NCBI GenBank assembly: GCA_032622095.1
Contig: CP136065.1
Span: 95,671,343-95,735,342, forward strand
Reading direction: 5' to 3'
Origin: Siphonodentalium dalli
Lineage: Eukaryota; Mollusca; Scaphopoda; Gadilida; Siphonodentaliidae
Length of the DNA stretch: 64,000 nt
The stretch's first letter is position 1. Every line of letters begins with the position of its first letter. Positions 22,310-37,300 of the stretch are shown here, in pieces. The position numbers were made by a program, and so were the translations under genes. A model generated the notes under the pieces. That model did not search any database. It worked only from the letters and a program-made list of their open reading frames with translations, and was not told the DNA's origin.

Positions 22310-25300
22310 CTGAAATAAGAAAGAGATGAACATTGATTATATATAATTTAATACGTGGACATTGTAACCACGGAATCGGGCGGCAAACTTAAAACTTGAT
22401 TCCCTGTAGAAACAGTCGGTCAGCTGATTCGCGTGATCCGCAGACCTACGTCCCCGATGTGCCGAAACTGGTTAAGATCATTCACAGTTCATACACATGT
22501 GTGCGTAATTTCTTATAAAATATAAATGATTCGCGAAACTCTCAAATTTATAACTGAAGTGTACGAGTATAGTAGTCATGATAATTTGGTTGTTTGCCTT
22601 TGAAACATATTAATGAAAGTCTGAACTTTAACAGTAGCACTGAGGTCGGTTGCGCAAAGGCACCAGCTTACGGAAGAATATCAGCAAGTTATAGACTTCA
22701 CCAACGTTATGACTTAACAATAAACATTTAAATATTATATTTGAGTGCACATAGTTTGATCTCTCACGGGGAGCCTCATGTATATAGGAGAATGCACTGG
22801 CTTACAATGTTAAGGTATAATATTATTAGGTCAATTATTAGACCATATATGCTAGACTCCTCGTGGAAGATAAGCATATATATGGGAATGCATTGACACA
22901 TGGGTTTTGCAAAGTTTCAGGAAGTTCCAGTCATGAAAGGGTTTAAACTTTGATTTGATTGTCGTTTGGTGGGGTGTGGTTGATACACTTCCAGCTGAGG
23001 GGTGTGGTTGATACACTTCCAGCTGATTCAGAATGACCAGATATCTGACAACCGCTAACCAAAACATTACTTGCATGCCAATCCAACTGAACTCATCATG
23101 TACTTGGTTGCCCTCTCACCCGACTTACACTATGCGGCACTGCACACCAATTTAACATATTTTCGGACATTCGATTAACTCTCTACCTGCCAATATGAAT
23201 TGTATCCAATCCGGCATAATAAAGAGCGTTAATTGTTAGTTTGTTACTAATATGGTAAAACTAAAGAGCACATGTTGCCTGTAGATCTATGATTCATGCA
23301 TTTAGTGACATGCATTTGATCACCCCTCCGAATTATACGTACAAATACTAGTAGGCCTAAAGATGCCCTGTCCGTTTGATGCGAAATAATTAAGAATTTC
23401 CTAAGCCAAAATTCTGCTTATTATGCAAAGAAACATGAACAAATACATGCAATCAACATTATTCGTATCACATAGGCATCGCAAAAGTCCTCAAAAATCA
23501 TCCGTAAGTGATACGTCGAATACTATCACAAAAGTCCAAATCGATAACGCTCTTTATTATCTACCATGTTTGGACAACGGAAGCATGGACGCTCTTTATT
23601 ATCTACCACGTTTGGACAACGGAAGCATGACCGCTCGTTATAAGGGGTGATTATTGGAATTTTTGCTAGGCTAACACTAATTCAAAACTTATTAAAACTC
23701 CCCCTTGTGAAAGTCGATATCTGGCCGTCACACCTTCGTATTAATGTCCTCGTGTGTCCGATCTAATTCGTTTCTGGTATAGACAACATAAAGTAACGTA
23801 GGAAGTAAAGGTATACTAGTATGATGAAAGTGATGTTAACCCTTTACCCAACAGAAGGGCCCTGTGCCAATACATTCTCTTATATATGCGAGTCGACCAT
23901 AGGTCGCCTCGCATATATAAGAGAATGCATTGGCTTAACACATTAAAAATTATAAAATTGTTAAAGAATGTAAGAAAAAATGGTAAAAAGTGTTAAAAAA
24001 AGATTTTTTTTAGGCCAATGCATTCTCTTATATATGCGAGGCGACCTATGGTCGACTCGCATATATAAGAGAATGCATTGGCACAGGGCATAACTGTAAC
24101 CATCACAATGTGGTCAATGAGCCGGTTCCAATGATATCCATATTTGTATGGTTTTATTGAGACAGACCCAAGATAATTTAGGCTGTTGCAGCTTTATTTG
24201 GCCGGTTTTGGCCGGTTTGTTGGGTAAAGGGTTAACTTTTATTGTGTATGTTGTAACTGGAGGTCTGAAACTCTCAACATAGATTTAAATTAAGCGTGTA
24301 GCATTAAATTCAGCGTGTCGCTCTGCTTAGTGTTTACTCACTAGTTTGACATTTGTCGTCCACCCATCCGGACACGCACGAACACTTGCATGTCGAAATA
24401 TTGATAGATCCTCCATTAAGACACCACAGGTCCATGCATGCTGTAAGAACAAACCGCAATGTATTAGTGTCATATTAGAGAGGTTTATATCGGATTATAT
24501 TTGTCTTAAACAGTTCGGTTATCTCTCATAACCTTTATCGAACAATGTTAATTCTTATACAATTTAATCCAAGTATTGGCAAGATAACGTATAGTTTTCA
24601 CCAACCTGAATGTACATGTATTTCTATTATCTGAATTAATGGATTCCTTGCTGTCAACAATTATGATTCGTTGCTGTCAGGGAAGGAACCCTGCAATCAC
24701 GCATCCATTTGAAGAGAAACTTGCATTTATCATGTTTATTATTCAGGTCAATTGAAGCCAATAGTCTAGAAACTGGCCTCAATGACTAATTAAGTGAAAA
24801 TGACCGAATTGACAGCTTATGGTAATTGAAGCTACAGTTATCCTTATACCGTAGTCATACGTAGCGTTCATGTGGAAACGCGAAGAGTGCTAAATATCGT
24901 TGATCACTTCGATATGTTGTTTAAGAGTATAGCGTCGGTATATAAATATTCCTTTGATTATAATGATTAGCTTTGTATCATTTCCAATTACACCATCGCC
25001 CATTGAAACATATCAATATTTTAAAGTCCGGGACATTCCATTAGCACCTCTTGTGTTGGTACCTCAAAGAGTTACACCTTTTTGAAATGTCCAATGTAAC
25101 ACACCTACCGCACACGGTTGGAAATTACCGATTTATAGCCATTGAAGTCCAAAGTGAAAACACGAAGTTGCACATGGCATACAAAACGGTACCATATTGA
25201 AACATTGGCAGAACAGAAACAAAATTTTAAAATAAACAAAGGACGATGACTCTAGAACGTAAAATTCGAACAAAGGCATTCGCCCCTCGCTTGAAAGCAG

Positions 25301-28300
25301 TTATGATGGCGAACGGTCATACCATATTTACTATAAATGCAATGAATCATGCCTAAGATTTCTGCTCCGATGAACAAACAAGACATTCCAGATAAACAAA
25401 GGGACTCTACTGTTGAAACGAGAACAACATCAAAAAATCAGTTGCCCATATTTTAAAAGCAGTCATGATGACGGACTTCTATACACGATTTCATTCAAAT
25501 ATGTTAACACATGGCAAAGATATATGCCCGAATGGTCGGACGCACTTAAAAACGAAACGGCAGTTATGGGACTTCCAGTTTGTGGGACATTCGACAAAAG
25601 AGTTATGGATCTCCATATTGTGTTCGTATGAACTGCATCTTCTGGGACCATTGGTATGCTAATCCGCAATATACCGAGTGTAAAGACGACTGGAGAACCA
25701 CAACTATATGTAATGCCATAATCCAGAAGCCAAAAACAAAAGTCCAAAAAGTGCCATCACTGTATTAAGTTAGGCAACAATCTGAAATTTACCAAGCATG
25801 TTCTGGGACTTTTTCCGGCTTGTGGGACTTTTTGAAAGTCTCACAAAAATAAGTATCTGTCCATGAGTGTCCAAACATGTGTCTATACAAAGATGTCCAT
25901 GGGGTAATGGGACTTTTGACTGAATCCAATTTTAACATGTTTGTGAAACTTAATGAGACATTAACTTAACTTACATTATTAATATTGTGGGACTTTCAAA
26001 TAGTATCATGGGCCCGAAAACGTCACAGAAAACACCTTTCGTGAACACATCCAGACACGGGCAAATTCAATCCAATATATCCACCATTTTTCTTCGAAAG
26101 GTGGAGGTATATTGAACGAAAGATTAACATTTTCGATCCTTGGCATAAAACAACAACTTTCACACCAAAATAGATCATGTAACATTCAGCATACTTTCGG
26201 TCTGAAAGTTCCAACTAATGTTGTGTCAGAAATGAATTTCAAATGTTGAAAATTTTGGTGAAAGTTTTGGGGATGAGACCCCCCCCCCCCCCAAACCCCT
26301 GTCTCCATGTCCATGATTGTCATTTTCTATCACAAACCTCCAGCACACAGTCCGTTTTCTCTGTCAGCAGCATTACAGTCCGCCGCTCTGTTGGCTGTGT
26401 TTGAGTCCGATGTAAATGGTGCGAAGTATGAGGGCGTCCAGTTACTGGGAGAGAAAATAAAACGTTATACAAAAAGGTGTTCAAGATCCAGATCTCAATT
26501 TGCATCAACATAGTTTGAAGATTAACCCTTTACCCAATAGAAGGGCCCTGTGCCAATGCATTCTCTTATATATGCGAGTCGACCATAGGTCGCCTCGCAT
26601 ATATAAGAGAATACATTGGCTTAACACATTAAAAATTATAAAATTGTTAAAGAATGTAAGAAAAAATGGTAAAAAGTGTTAAAAAAAGATTTTTTTTAGG
26701 CCAATGCATTCTCTTATATATGCGAGGCGACCTATGGTCGACTCGCATATATAAGAGAATGCATTGGCACAGGGCATAACTGTAACCATCACAATGTGGT
26801 CAATGAGCCGGTTCCAATGATATCCATATTTGTATGGTTTTATTGAGACAGACCCAAGATAATTTAGGCTGTTGCAGCTTTATTTGGCCCGTTTTTGGCC
26901 GGTTTGTTGGGTAAAGGGTTAAATGTTACATTACTACTGGGTTTTCGTTGTTCAACCAATTGTTAGAAACCACATTTGTAGATGAACTAGGATTATATTA
27001 ATAAAAATTTAGTCGAAATAAACTATATTGTGGTATAGATTGTTCTAGATCATGGTTAACAAACACAACTCATTATTTACTGCCCCATATAAACACATCG
27101 ACAAAATCACAACTGACAGTGGATCGTATCTCAGTAATAATGTGGCTGATTGTCGGGAAATTTAGCATATATGATTTGCGGTAATGTTGACCCCACTGCA
27201 TAGGTGTTTGCATGTTTGAGTGAGGAGCAATTGTATGGACGTTGTGCTTATTCAAAAGTTACATACCGTTATGAAGGTGCAAACCGCACTTAAATACGAA
27301 TGTGAAGAACAACTTAGTTCTGCATCTAGACACATGCTATACAAAGTAATCGTACCCCATTATAATGAAGACACTGAACATATGACCACTTACTGGGTTA
27401 CAAAATAGGTGGTGTTTTTTTTTACAAGTCGACTCAACGTTTGATCGTTTGTTGGCTGCGACCAGTAACCCGTTTACAAATGCGTAGTATTTTTTGTTTT
27501 GGCATTTGGAGTTTTATTTGGAAGTCGTTTAAAAAATCCGACGTGCTTTTTGCCACATTGTTGCAAATGATTGGCGGAGAATAACTCCAACAATAAAAAT
27601 GAAAATATTTTAATTGTTCTAGTTGGAGTTATTCTCTGATAAGCATTGGTAACTTGTGACGAAAAACACGTCGGATTTTTTAAACGACTTCCAAATGTAA
27701 CTTTGTGACAAAACAAGTCGGATCTTTTAAACGACTTCCAAATGTAACCTTGTAACCCTTGTTTACTAGGATAGGTGAAATATTTTCTTTTTTATAGTTG
27801 GAGTGATTCTCTCATGGTAAGCAAACGTTGTGACAAAATCACGACTGACTTGTAACACCCGTATCCAGGTTAAAAATGCGTAAGGTATATTTACTGCACC
27901 AAATCTGGACATATCTACTGGCATAACACATACATCCTCGCACTAGTTAAGATTTGTTAAATTGCCATATTGCTTCCACTGCTGTAGGTCATTCAATTAA
28001 TCTATATTCTTTCCTACGTCCATATTCCACAGTTCACATACACGTATGCGAATATCGGTACTGCCCTTGTACAAGTTATATTTACTTGTTCGACATAGGC
28101 TAGTTGAATTATTTGGTTATTTCTAGATTTTCTATCTCAATAAATTCGCACAACTTGCGGAGATGTTTTACATTTATATCGTGATTGATCAGTTTGCTGA
28201 TCGTCATTGTATTATGTCGTGGACCAGTTAAGTTTGATATCAATCTACACAGGGAGGTGGTAATTTTTGTTACACATTAGAAGATATTTAATTTTATCAC

Positions 28301-31300
28301 CATTTGCCCCTGTATCGCATAACGTGCAAGTGCTGTCACCAGGTCGGTATTATTCCAACGCCCAGTTTATATTGTTAACTGATGGTTACTACTCCGTAAT
28401 TTGCATAACAGTGTTCGATTATATGAGTACATCAAGATCCGTGGCATGATCTAACATGAAGATGAATATGAGGATGAAACGACGATGATGATGATGATTA
28501 TGAGGATGATGATGATGGTGACGATGATGATGATAATGGTGACGGTGATGATGATGATGATTATGATGACGATTATGATGATGATTACGATGATGATAAT
28601 GATGATGATGATGATCATTATGATAATGATGATGATGATGATCATTATGATGATGATGTTGACGACGATGATGATAATGGTGGTGATGATGATGAATATG
28701 ATGATGATGATGACGACGACGACGACGACGATGATGATGATGATGATGAAGATGACGACGATGATGACGATGATGACGACGATGACGATGATGGTGGTGA
28801 TGATGATGATGATGATGATGATGACGATGATGACGATGGCGATGATGATGATGATGAAGATGATGATGATGATGATGATGATAGTACAAATATGCACCTC
28901 TGCCATAGCAAAATGGCAAGCCAGACAACAGTGGCCCCTTTTGTAAATATATGTATATATGTTAATTATTTAATACTCTGTATTCGCCACTTAATTGTGA
29001 CATTGAGTTAAATAAACAATCAATCAACAATCAACACTGCTGAAACGGGCCGAGCCTGTGCTGCCTTAATGTTCTACCCTTAAGGGTGTCCATGGTTCAC
29101 TTACGTGTTGTCATAGTTGCACACTGTTATCGCTTTGTATTTCTTGCTTGGACAGAAAGCGAAGCCGCAGCCAACTCGCGTCATCTTGTTGTGGACAACC
29201 TGACGAAACAGAAAAAACCTCTAACGGATTGCATTTGATGTAGCATCACTAGCAATCCATCGTTACTCGCAAATGTGCATGATATTGTTTTCATGCGTTT
29301 CGATATAGAAACCTATAATATTCCAGAAAACGAAAGCAAAAATGCTTATAAATTGTTTCTGTATCACAGCTAACTACGCGATAAATAACAGCTGTGATTC
29401 CATGTGTAGCGATGCTACCGAAATAGCATCTTGCCAGAATTAGTCACAGAGATAATTATAGGCAAATGCTAATCGAACCGTTACAAGTGGAACTACATAA
29501 ATGTTATTTTTCATGCTGTTAGTCTTGGTAAAGACGCATTGGATATGCATGCTGCCGTTCATATTCTGGCATCATGTGGTTTTCTACAACAATACCCCAG
29601 ATAAACACACCATGCAGGCGAGTGTGTGAACCTACCCTTACGGGTGATCTACCATGAAATCGTCTTATAGATTCGCACTCCCTCCCTCTAAAAAATTAGC
29701 TCATGTTGCGTATATATGTGTATATAACAATTATCGCAGGTTGTATCAAATTTTAGAAAATAATGAAATTCTTAAGGTAAGCCAAGCAGGGTTTCGAAAG
29801 GATAACTCCATGGCTGATAATTTATTCTTATTGCCTATGTTAACATAACTGACAAAAGATATAAATTCAAACCGTTACTGTGCCTTTGTTGATTTCGAGA
29901 ATGTACTCGATACAGTTTGAAGACCTGGTCTGTGGCAGAAACTATTTATTATATGATATCGATGGAAAATTCATCCAGGTCATCAGAATATTATGTCATC
30001 TATCAAGACAGGAAATAAACATTCGGCATTTTCTCCATGCTTATCAGGAGTTAGACAGGGTGTGAATCTATCGCCCGTCCTATTTTCTCTATTTCTGAAT
30101 GATCTAGAGATGTTTATAATAAACCAGGATAGTTTAGGCATCAAGCAAATATCAAATCATATCTTAGAAGAATTGAATACTCAATTGAATAATCATTGCA
30201 GTTCGAACCCGAGCCTGGTAAAAGGTGTAGTTGCAAATTTAAATTTCGTTTATTTGTCGTTATTATAAGGCCAATAATGTTGATTTTTGCTATAAGCTAG
30301 GCCAATTACGTTATTAAAGAAATTAAAAAGATATTTTGTAAATCTTTTATTTCAACTAAAAGTTGTAATCGGAGACATGTGCATGATATAATCTTACTTG
30401 TAAAACAACGTATAGTGTATAAACAGTACTTTGAGTATAATTCACTAACTGTTTCATACACTCACGTCAGAACATAATCGGAACAATGACAATTAGGGCC
30501 TAATTAACAAAATGGCGACTGACTCGGCTAGTTCCGACTAAAACCTTTAGTGGGCTTCGGAGAGAAAAGTTGAAATATAAGACTTACAAATTGTCTTTAT
30601 CATTCCTTTTATTTGTAATTGGCATAGCTTATCACAAACCAAAAATCAACATTATTGACATAATGTAAACGACAACTAACGAATTGAAATTACTAACTAC
30701 ACCTTTTACCGGGCTCGGATCGGAGTCGTACTATAGTTTTTAGTGTGTCCCAAAAAAACCCATTTCTGTAAATAAAACCTCCATGCCACAACTGGATACC
30801 AAGAATCACGAACAGAACAAACACCATTACATGGCGTAATAATCATTATGCCCAATTATTTGAATAATCTCCCGGACAGTCATTAAGGATCAGGGGACCC
30901 CAATTGTAAATAATGCCTCATAGTCTGTGTAATCAAAACACGCATGAGGTGTCTTCGATTTTGAACGTGTGTAAGGCTGTGCGAGTTGCGAGCGAAAGTC
31001 CCCCCTTCCGAAAATACCAGGACATTATTTTTGTCCCCCGAAAAAATTATTTTTGGGGGACTATAGAAACGGGGTCCGTCCGTCCGTCCGTTCGTCCGTC
31101 TGTTCGTCCGTACGTCCGTTCGTCCGTCCGTCCGTCACACTTTTGAGTACCTTCATGGTGTAATCATCTCCTCCTACAGTTTTCATCCTAGAGATTTGTA
31201 ACTTCAGAATATGGTTGCCCATATATTGAAGATGTGCAACATGTATATAGATGACGGAAAAATTATCTTTTGACGGAGTTATTAACCCTTTTTGACTTAG

Positions 31301-34300
31301 AAAATTTCAACATTTTTTATAATTTTCTGTATGAGGGTACCTTCGTGGTGTAATCAACTCCTCCTACAGTTTTGATCGTAGATATTTGAAACTTCAAAGT
31401 ATTGTTACCCACATATTGGAGATGTGCAACATGTATATAGATGACGGTAATTTTTTTTTTTATGGAGTTATTAACCCTTTTCAACTTAGAAAATTTCAAC
31501 ATTTTTTGCCACTTTTTCGGGGGACACTGTGGTCTGCTGACATTTTATTGATATTGTATGAATATGTCAATAAAGAATAAAAAAACAAATTAAAAAAAAA
31601 CAAATTATAATGGCTCATTGACTTACTGCAGATTAGCCCAGTTGTGATGTTGAACCTTCCCATTGTTGTGTGGATTTATTATCTCCAGCAAGTGACCAAT
31701 ATATGTGCCATGGGAATAATTTCACTGGGGACACATTCTAACACTAAAAGGGGTTAATCCCAATTGAGTGTCTTTCTCTGCGTTCATTGTTGACATGCTG
31801 AACTTTTGGATGAGACTTCTCTGATAGCATTGTTTCATTGGGCTGATTTGATGTGACTTCCCTGGTAGCTATTTTTCGTTTGGGCTAATTTATACAGGGA
31901 TTATTCAGAAATACAAATTTTCAAAGTCTTAATTTGAGTAGAAATATAAAGTCTTGGGATATATATTTACCAACAATGAGTGTTTTTGCCATGCACTACA
32001 GGTAGGATAACTTGAACCTGAAAATTCTAGAAAATTGGGTCCCCTGATCATTAACTATCATACTAGCACACCATTCACACGTAATTATGGACATTAAAGG
32101 CGCGGGAGGCCTTAGTTGTCGAAAATATTCATATTTGTTTCAATCACCGTAAACAGAAAAACATTAAAACGCATACAGTTTTGTTCATATATACCATGAC
32201 CATTGCGTAAACAGCATGCTATCATAAAGACCTACTATATTTTACCTAAGCAAGAGCCTGATTATGTTACAGAAGGCAGCACAGTGTTACTGGCTAATCA
32301 CACACAAATGATATAAACGCTCTTTATTCGTTCCATATCAGGAATTCAGCAACAAAGAACGCTCTTTATGTTTACCATCATAATATAAACAAACACCAGG
32401 AAAGTAACTTTTTATGCTTTTGTTTACATAACAATGGTCAAAGATCTGACAATAACATACTGTTTATGCGATATTTCTTATTTGTATACGGACAAAGTCT
32501 GTCTACATTTTAATATTCTTTCTGTTTGTGGCGGTTTTTGACCGGTGGAAATATTTTCACAGCATACCCACCGCCAAGGCCTCCCGTACCTTTAACTAAC
32601 GATAAATGTAATTAAATAAACAGTTATCGTTGCATTTCGAAGTCAGACATGACTCATGCGTTCCAAATATCCATTTCGGAATTCGCGCAGAAAACAATAA
32701 CCTACTCAAAACAACTTCATACCGCCGATTCAAAGCAGGAAAAAATAAGAATGTTGTTTAGTGGCATATATCCCCACTGCACCGGATATATAGTATGTGT
32801 ACATATTTCCATATCATTTTGTAAATATCATTCTGTATTTCTCAATATGCATTTGCAATAATGCAAATAAAGCATCAATCAAAAACTAGAACGACCTTAA
32901 AACATAAACAAACATATATGTACACACTTAATGATATATCATAATATCGTAAACATCGCATATTTTTTATAGTCACTGAAAAACAACGCCTGCAGGGATG
33001 GGTCTGATATATTTTGCGTATACATTGTGTATAAAGTATTGTATATATCTTATGCATTTTACACCTTAAATACCGTCTTTTGCAATATATTGTATATAAA
33101 CTATTGTATATATGTTTTGCATGTTACTCATTAATTTGGGTCTTCGCAATAAAGCATTCATTCATTCATTCAATAAAGCTAACCATAAATGTACCTGCGT
33201 GAAGTGACCGACTATGCCTTGTGCGCTTGTGTTGACGTTATATACGAAGTACTGGATTTCGCCATACCATCCACCCACGGCACCACTCAAATCCTTGCCA
33301 GCTGTATTACCGGCCATGTTTTGTCCAATCGTCGCCGAGTATGCTATGGAAACAAAGTACAATGTACGCTTTTACCTGCCAAAACCTGTGTATTATTTCA
33401 TCGCCTATATGTATATACTCGCTAGCTACCATCAGTATACACAAGAAAACTAAGATGCATGCATCAGGTCGGCCGTGAACTATCTACCATAGAATTGTTG
33501 TAGCTATCGATTATACATTTTGAAACACCTGTCTGTATGTATGTATGTATGTGTGTATGCGTGAATGCATGTGTGTATGTGTTATAGACTCTAACACTGC
33601 TCGAATTTGGTATTTAACGTGTCAACTTGACCTCGCTCATAGGCATGTTTCTGGACCTTGACCGATCCGACTAAAAATTTGTGTGTAGGACTACTTCGAT
33701 CCCGGGAGCAATATGGACGGGTCCAATTTCACGTGGGACCATGTTCTCGAACGTGCTGATATAGGCATGTTTCTGGACCAATTGAACAATAGTTTGGCCA
33801 GACGCTGTATATACTGGGTACTGTCCAGATGGAGGCGATCACAAAAAAAATCCCTAACTAGCCCGAACGAAGTCGAGTACATCAGCTAGTTTAATATATA
33901 TTTTGGACATTTGTCTGTCTGTTTGTCTGTTAGCTATGGCCGGGAAAACTGCCGGACAGATTTGACGAAATTTGATACCTAGGGGTAATTATTTCCAGGG
34001 AGTATTTTGGACGGGTCAAATCTTGATCCCGACCTGACTTTGACATTCAAAAAGATCAATTCAAGGTCAAATCTGGTAAAACGGAAGTATTTCAACGAAA
34101 TTTGATACCTACTGTTACTTTTGTCCCAGGAGTGTTTCGGGTGGGTCAAATCATGACCATGACCTGATCTTGACATTCAAAATTGTCAATTCAAGGTCAA
34201 ATCGGGTATAAAGCCGGGCGGATTTCGACGGGTACTTTTGTCGTGACTTTTGTCCGGGGAGTGTTTTGGACGGGTCAAATCGTGACCCCGACATGACCTT

Positions 34301-37300
34301 CACCTTTAAAATAGTCAATTCAAGGTTAAATCGCGCATTTCTCCGAAAATCAGAGGGGAACATCCCGGACGAAGTGGGGTCCACGAGCTACTATTATATA
34401 TTTCTAGATTTAGTTACAAACTAAATACCTGTATATTGTACAAAGAAATGTTTGACAAATATATCTGTATCAATATTACCATACGGGTCATTAAAATAGA
34501 TACGACGAAACAAATTTTGAAGGGTGCATGTATCAGGTAAATATTTATATTTCAAATGATGACAGGAATGCAGAAAGTTGGAGTACCTACGTAATACTGG
34601 CTATCCGCATGAAGAGATATACATGTATATAAAAACCAGATGAGGGATATGTCTGTACAGTTGCTAAACAATTCAGTCATGCAAAAGAGGATCAAAGAGT
34701 AAGATACCAAATTGCTGCCTGTGGTAATGTTTTTTAACGAAATTCGGGAAAATTAGATTACTCTCACCCTGGTTATCCAGAAGATAATTGTGGAATCTGA
34801 TGACGATCGGACAAGGGGTGTCGTCTGTAGGATCAACCAAATTATTTAGCCATAAAAATAGTAAAATTGAAGATCACCGCTGGCAGTGATGTCTTCACAA
34901 GGACAGTTTGAGAACAAAATATGGCTCACATCTAGCGGTGACCCAAAATATCCACATAAGAAAAAGTTCTCCAATAAAAGCTGGCTGCAGGGTGCGCCAA
35001 TTGATTCAAATTCGAAATTTAGCAGGGTGTACTGCTTGTGGCCATGTTTTCCCCGCAAATTTGATAGACTGATGGACAAAACCACTGAATCCGTTGAATC
35101 AATATACATGTATACATGGATTAATTTATATGCATTGTTATACACAGTACTGGTATATAAAGGTACTGAAAATAACTATATTACTAGTATACACAAAATA
35201 AACCATATATCATGGCTATGGGTTCTAATATCCGAACATGACAGCTGAGAACTTGGTGTGAATTAAAGAGTGGTGGTTTCTCAAGCATATCTAACCCTCC
35301 ACGTTAGAAACATGCCATTAAATGTCATAAGTATAATCTAGCTTGAGGACAGAAGTGATCCATAAAACCCCCCTTAATTAAACCAGGTCCTCGCGCGATG
35401 TATGATCGATCACATGATGATCTAGGGGGATTAGAATTGATGTATAAAAACAGCACTGCATGTAAATATAAAATAAAATAGTGCTACATCTTATTACAGA
35501 TTATTGCCATATATAATCAGTGATTATACAGACAGTCTGACAAAATAAAGTTTCAGTGACACTCTATCCGAAGAGGGGAATAATTTCATCTGTTACAGTC
35601 AATGGAGCAATTATGAATCTGGAAAGGTGAAATTTCTAACTAATATATATAGATATCCACATGACGCGATAAAATATAACGTAAATGCAATATGGCCGCT
35701 GGCGACCATTTTTTCCTATGAAATTAAAAAAATATTTGATAGCTCTCATCTGATAGATCAATATCAAGATAAATATGAAGTTTGGTGATGATCGGATGAG
35801 TGAAGTGGACTGTGGTCTGTGCTAAACGGTTTAGTAATGCTTAAAAAGATCCTTACCTTAATATTTTTATGTTCACTTTATAAACTTCACTGAGTCATCT
35901 TTGTCATGTATTGAGTTTGATATCTTTTGTTAACAGTTTATAAATCATGTATGTCTCATGTTTGTTATTTTAATTTATGTGTTTATTATCATTAAATAAA
36001 GTTGCATTCCTTAAAAAGATGCTTACCTCAATGTTTTTATGTTCACTTTATAAACTCCACTGAGTCATCTTTGTCATGTATTGAATTTGATATCTTTTGT
36101 TAACAGTTTATAAATTATGTATGTCTCGTGTTCGTTATTATATTATATACACTTTATAGTGTGTTTTCAGAACGAAAACAAATTGAATAAAATCAACAAA
36201 TTTGTAAATTTAAAAACAATTCAAACGTTGTTGTATTCCATGTCCCAGCCCGGACATATACACCAAATTTCAATAATATTCATTGAGAAACAACGGACCA
36301 AACGCTATATAACACCCGTATACATCTTTTATTCCGTATCGGACTCGGGTACATGTTATAGTAGGTACCGAATTGACACACGTCGACTGGGCGAGTTGGC
36401 CCTGGGTCGATTAGGCCGATTCCGGCACATTCTAGAATTTACCGTATGTATCCGTTTACGCGTAGTTTACTTTAGAAAGTTCCGCAATTAATACCGTAAA
36501 TAGAGCGACCATATTTGACAGAGAATGCCTCTGTTATTGATTATCAAGTTGCTGTACATTAAAAACGACAAATTCACATGCTCGTTCAAGCGCAGTAGTC
36601 TATTTTCCCCATGTTAAAGGACATCCACAAATACTAAATAACGCTAACCTACTGCCGAATGTTTGACACGACAACTGTTAACATATTTGGGCTGAATTCA
36701 TCTGACGCGGTATTATTCCTCAAAATAAACAACAAAACCATCGTTACTTGGAAATGTAGTTTGGGCTAACATTTACATAAATCCTCCAGATCAATTATCC
36801 GACACACACGTCAGATGAAAACGTCACATGAAGTAACCGGCCAAATTGGCCGAAATGACTATAACTATTTTCTTCGACCTCCATGTGTTATGTCGCTGCC
36901 AGTTGTCTAGCAATACACATTAATGATCTTTCACAGCAATACATTGATCGATTAAACAATGAAGGATGTTCGATTTGTTTTACCTGAGTTACGGCCATTA
37001 GTTTCTCTGTGTATTGAGTATTTAATTATATATCCGTTAGTGCGATAACTTGAACAAACGCCAACCAATTGCATTCATATTTCGTACCACAACAGTAGCA
37101 TGCTGACTGGCCCAGGTTAAAGTGGTGATGAACCAGCCGATGTGGACATTTGGTGGAATTATAGAATACTCTTGCTCAAAGAGTTACCCTCGCACATTAT
37201 ACACGTTATTATACACATATGGGCATTATCAAAACGTCATTCGCATGGATTATAACTAACTGGCATTGGTTTATCGCGATTAAGACGTCCGGCAACTGCG

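Noticed and set aside
27230-27310. Minus-strand exon-like stretch with TATAG acceptor and GTATGT donor between CAP exons
   Set aside because: Starts in phase 2 but ends in phase 0, so it cannot join the EGF exon. 26338-26444 fits both phases and has CAP-like content.
28419-28946. Long ORFs of 88-169 residues rich in His, Ile, Ser or Met on both strands
   Set aside because: They read through an imperfect GAT microsatellite in several frames at once, which is characteristic of low-complexity DNA and not of a gene.
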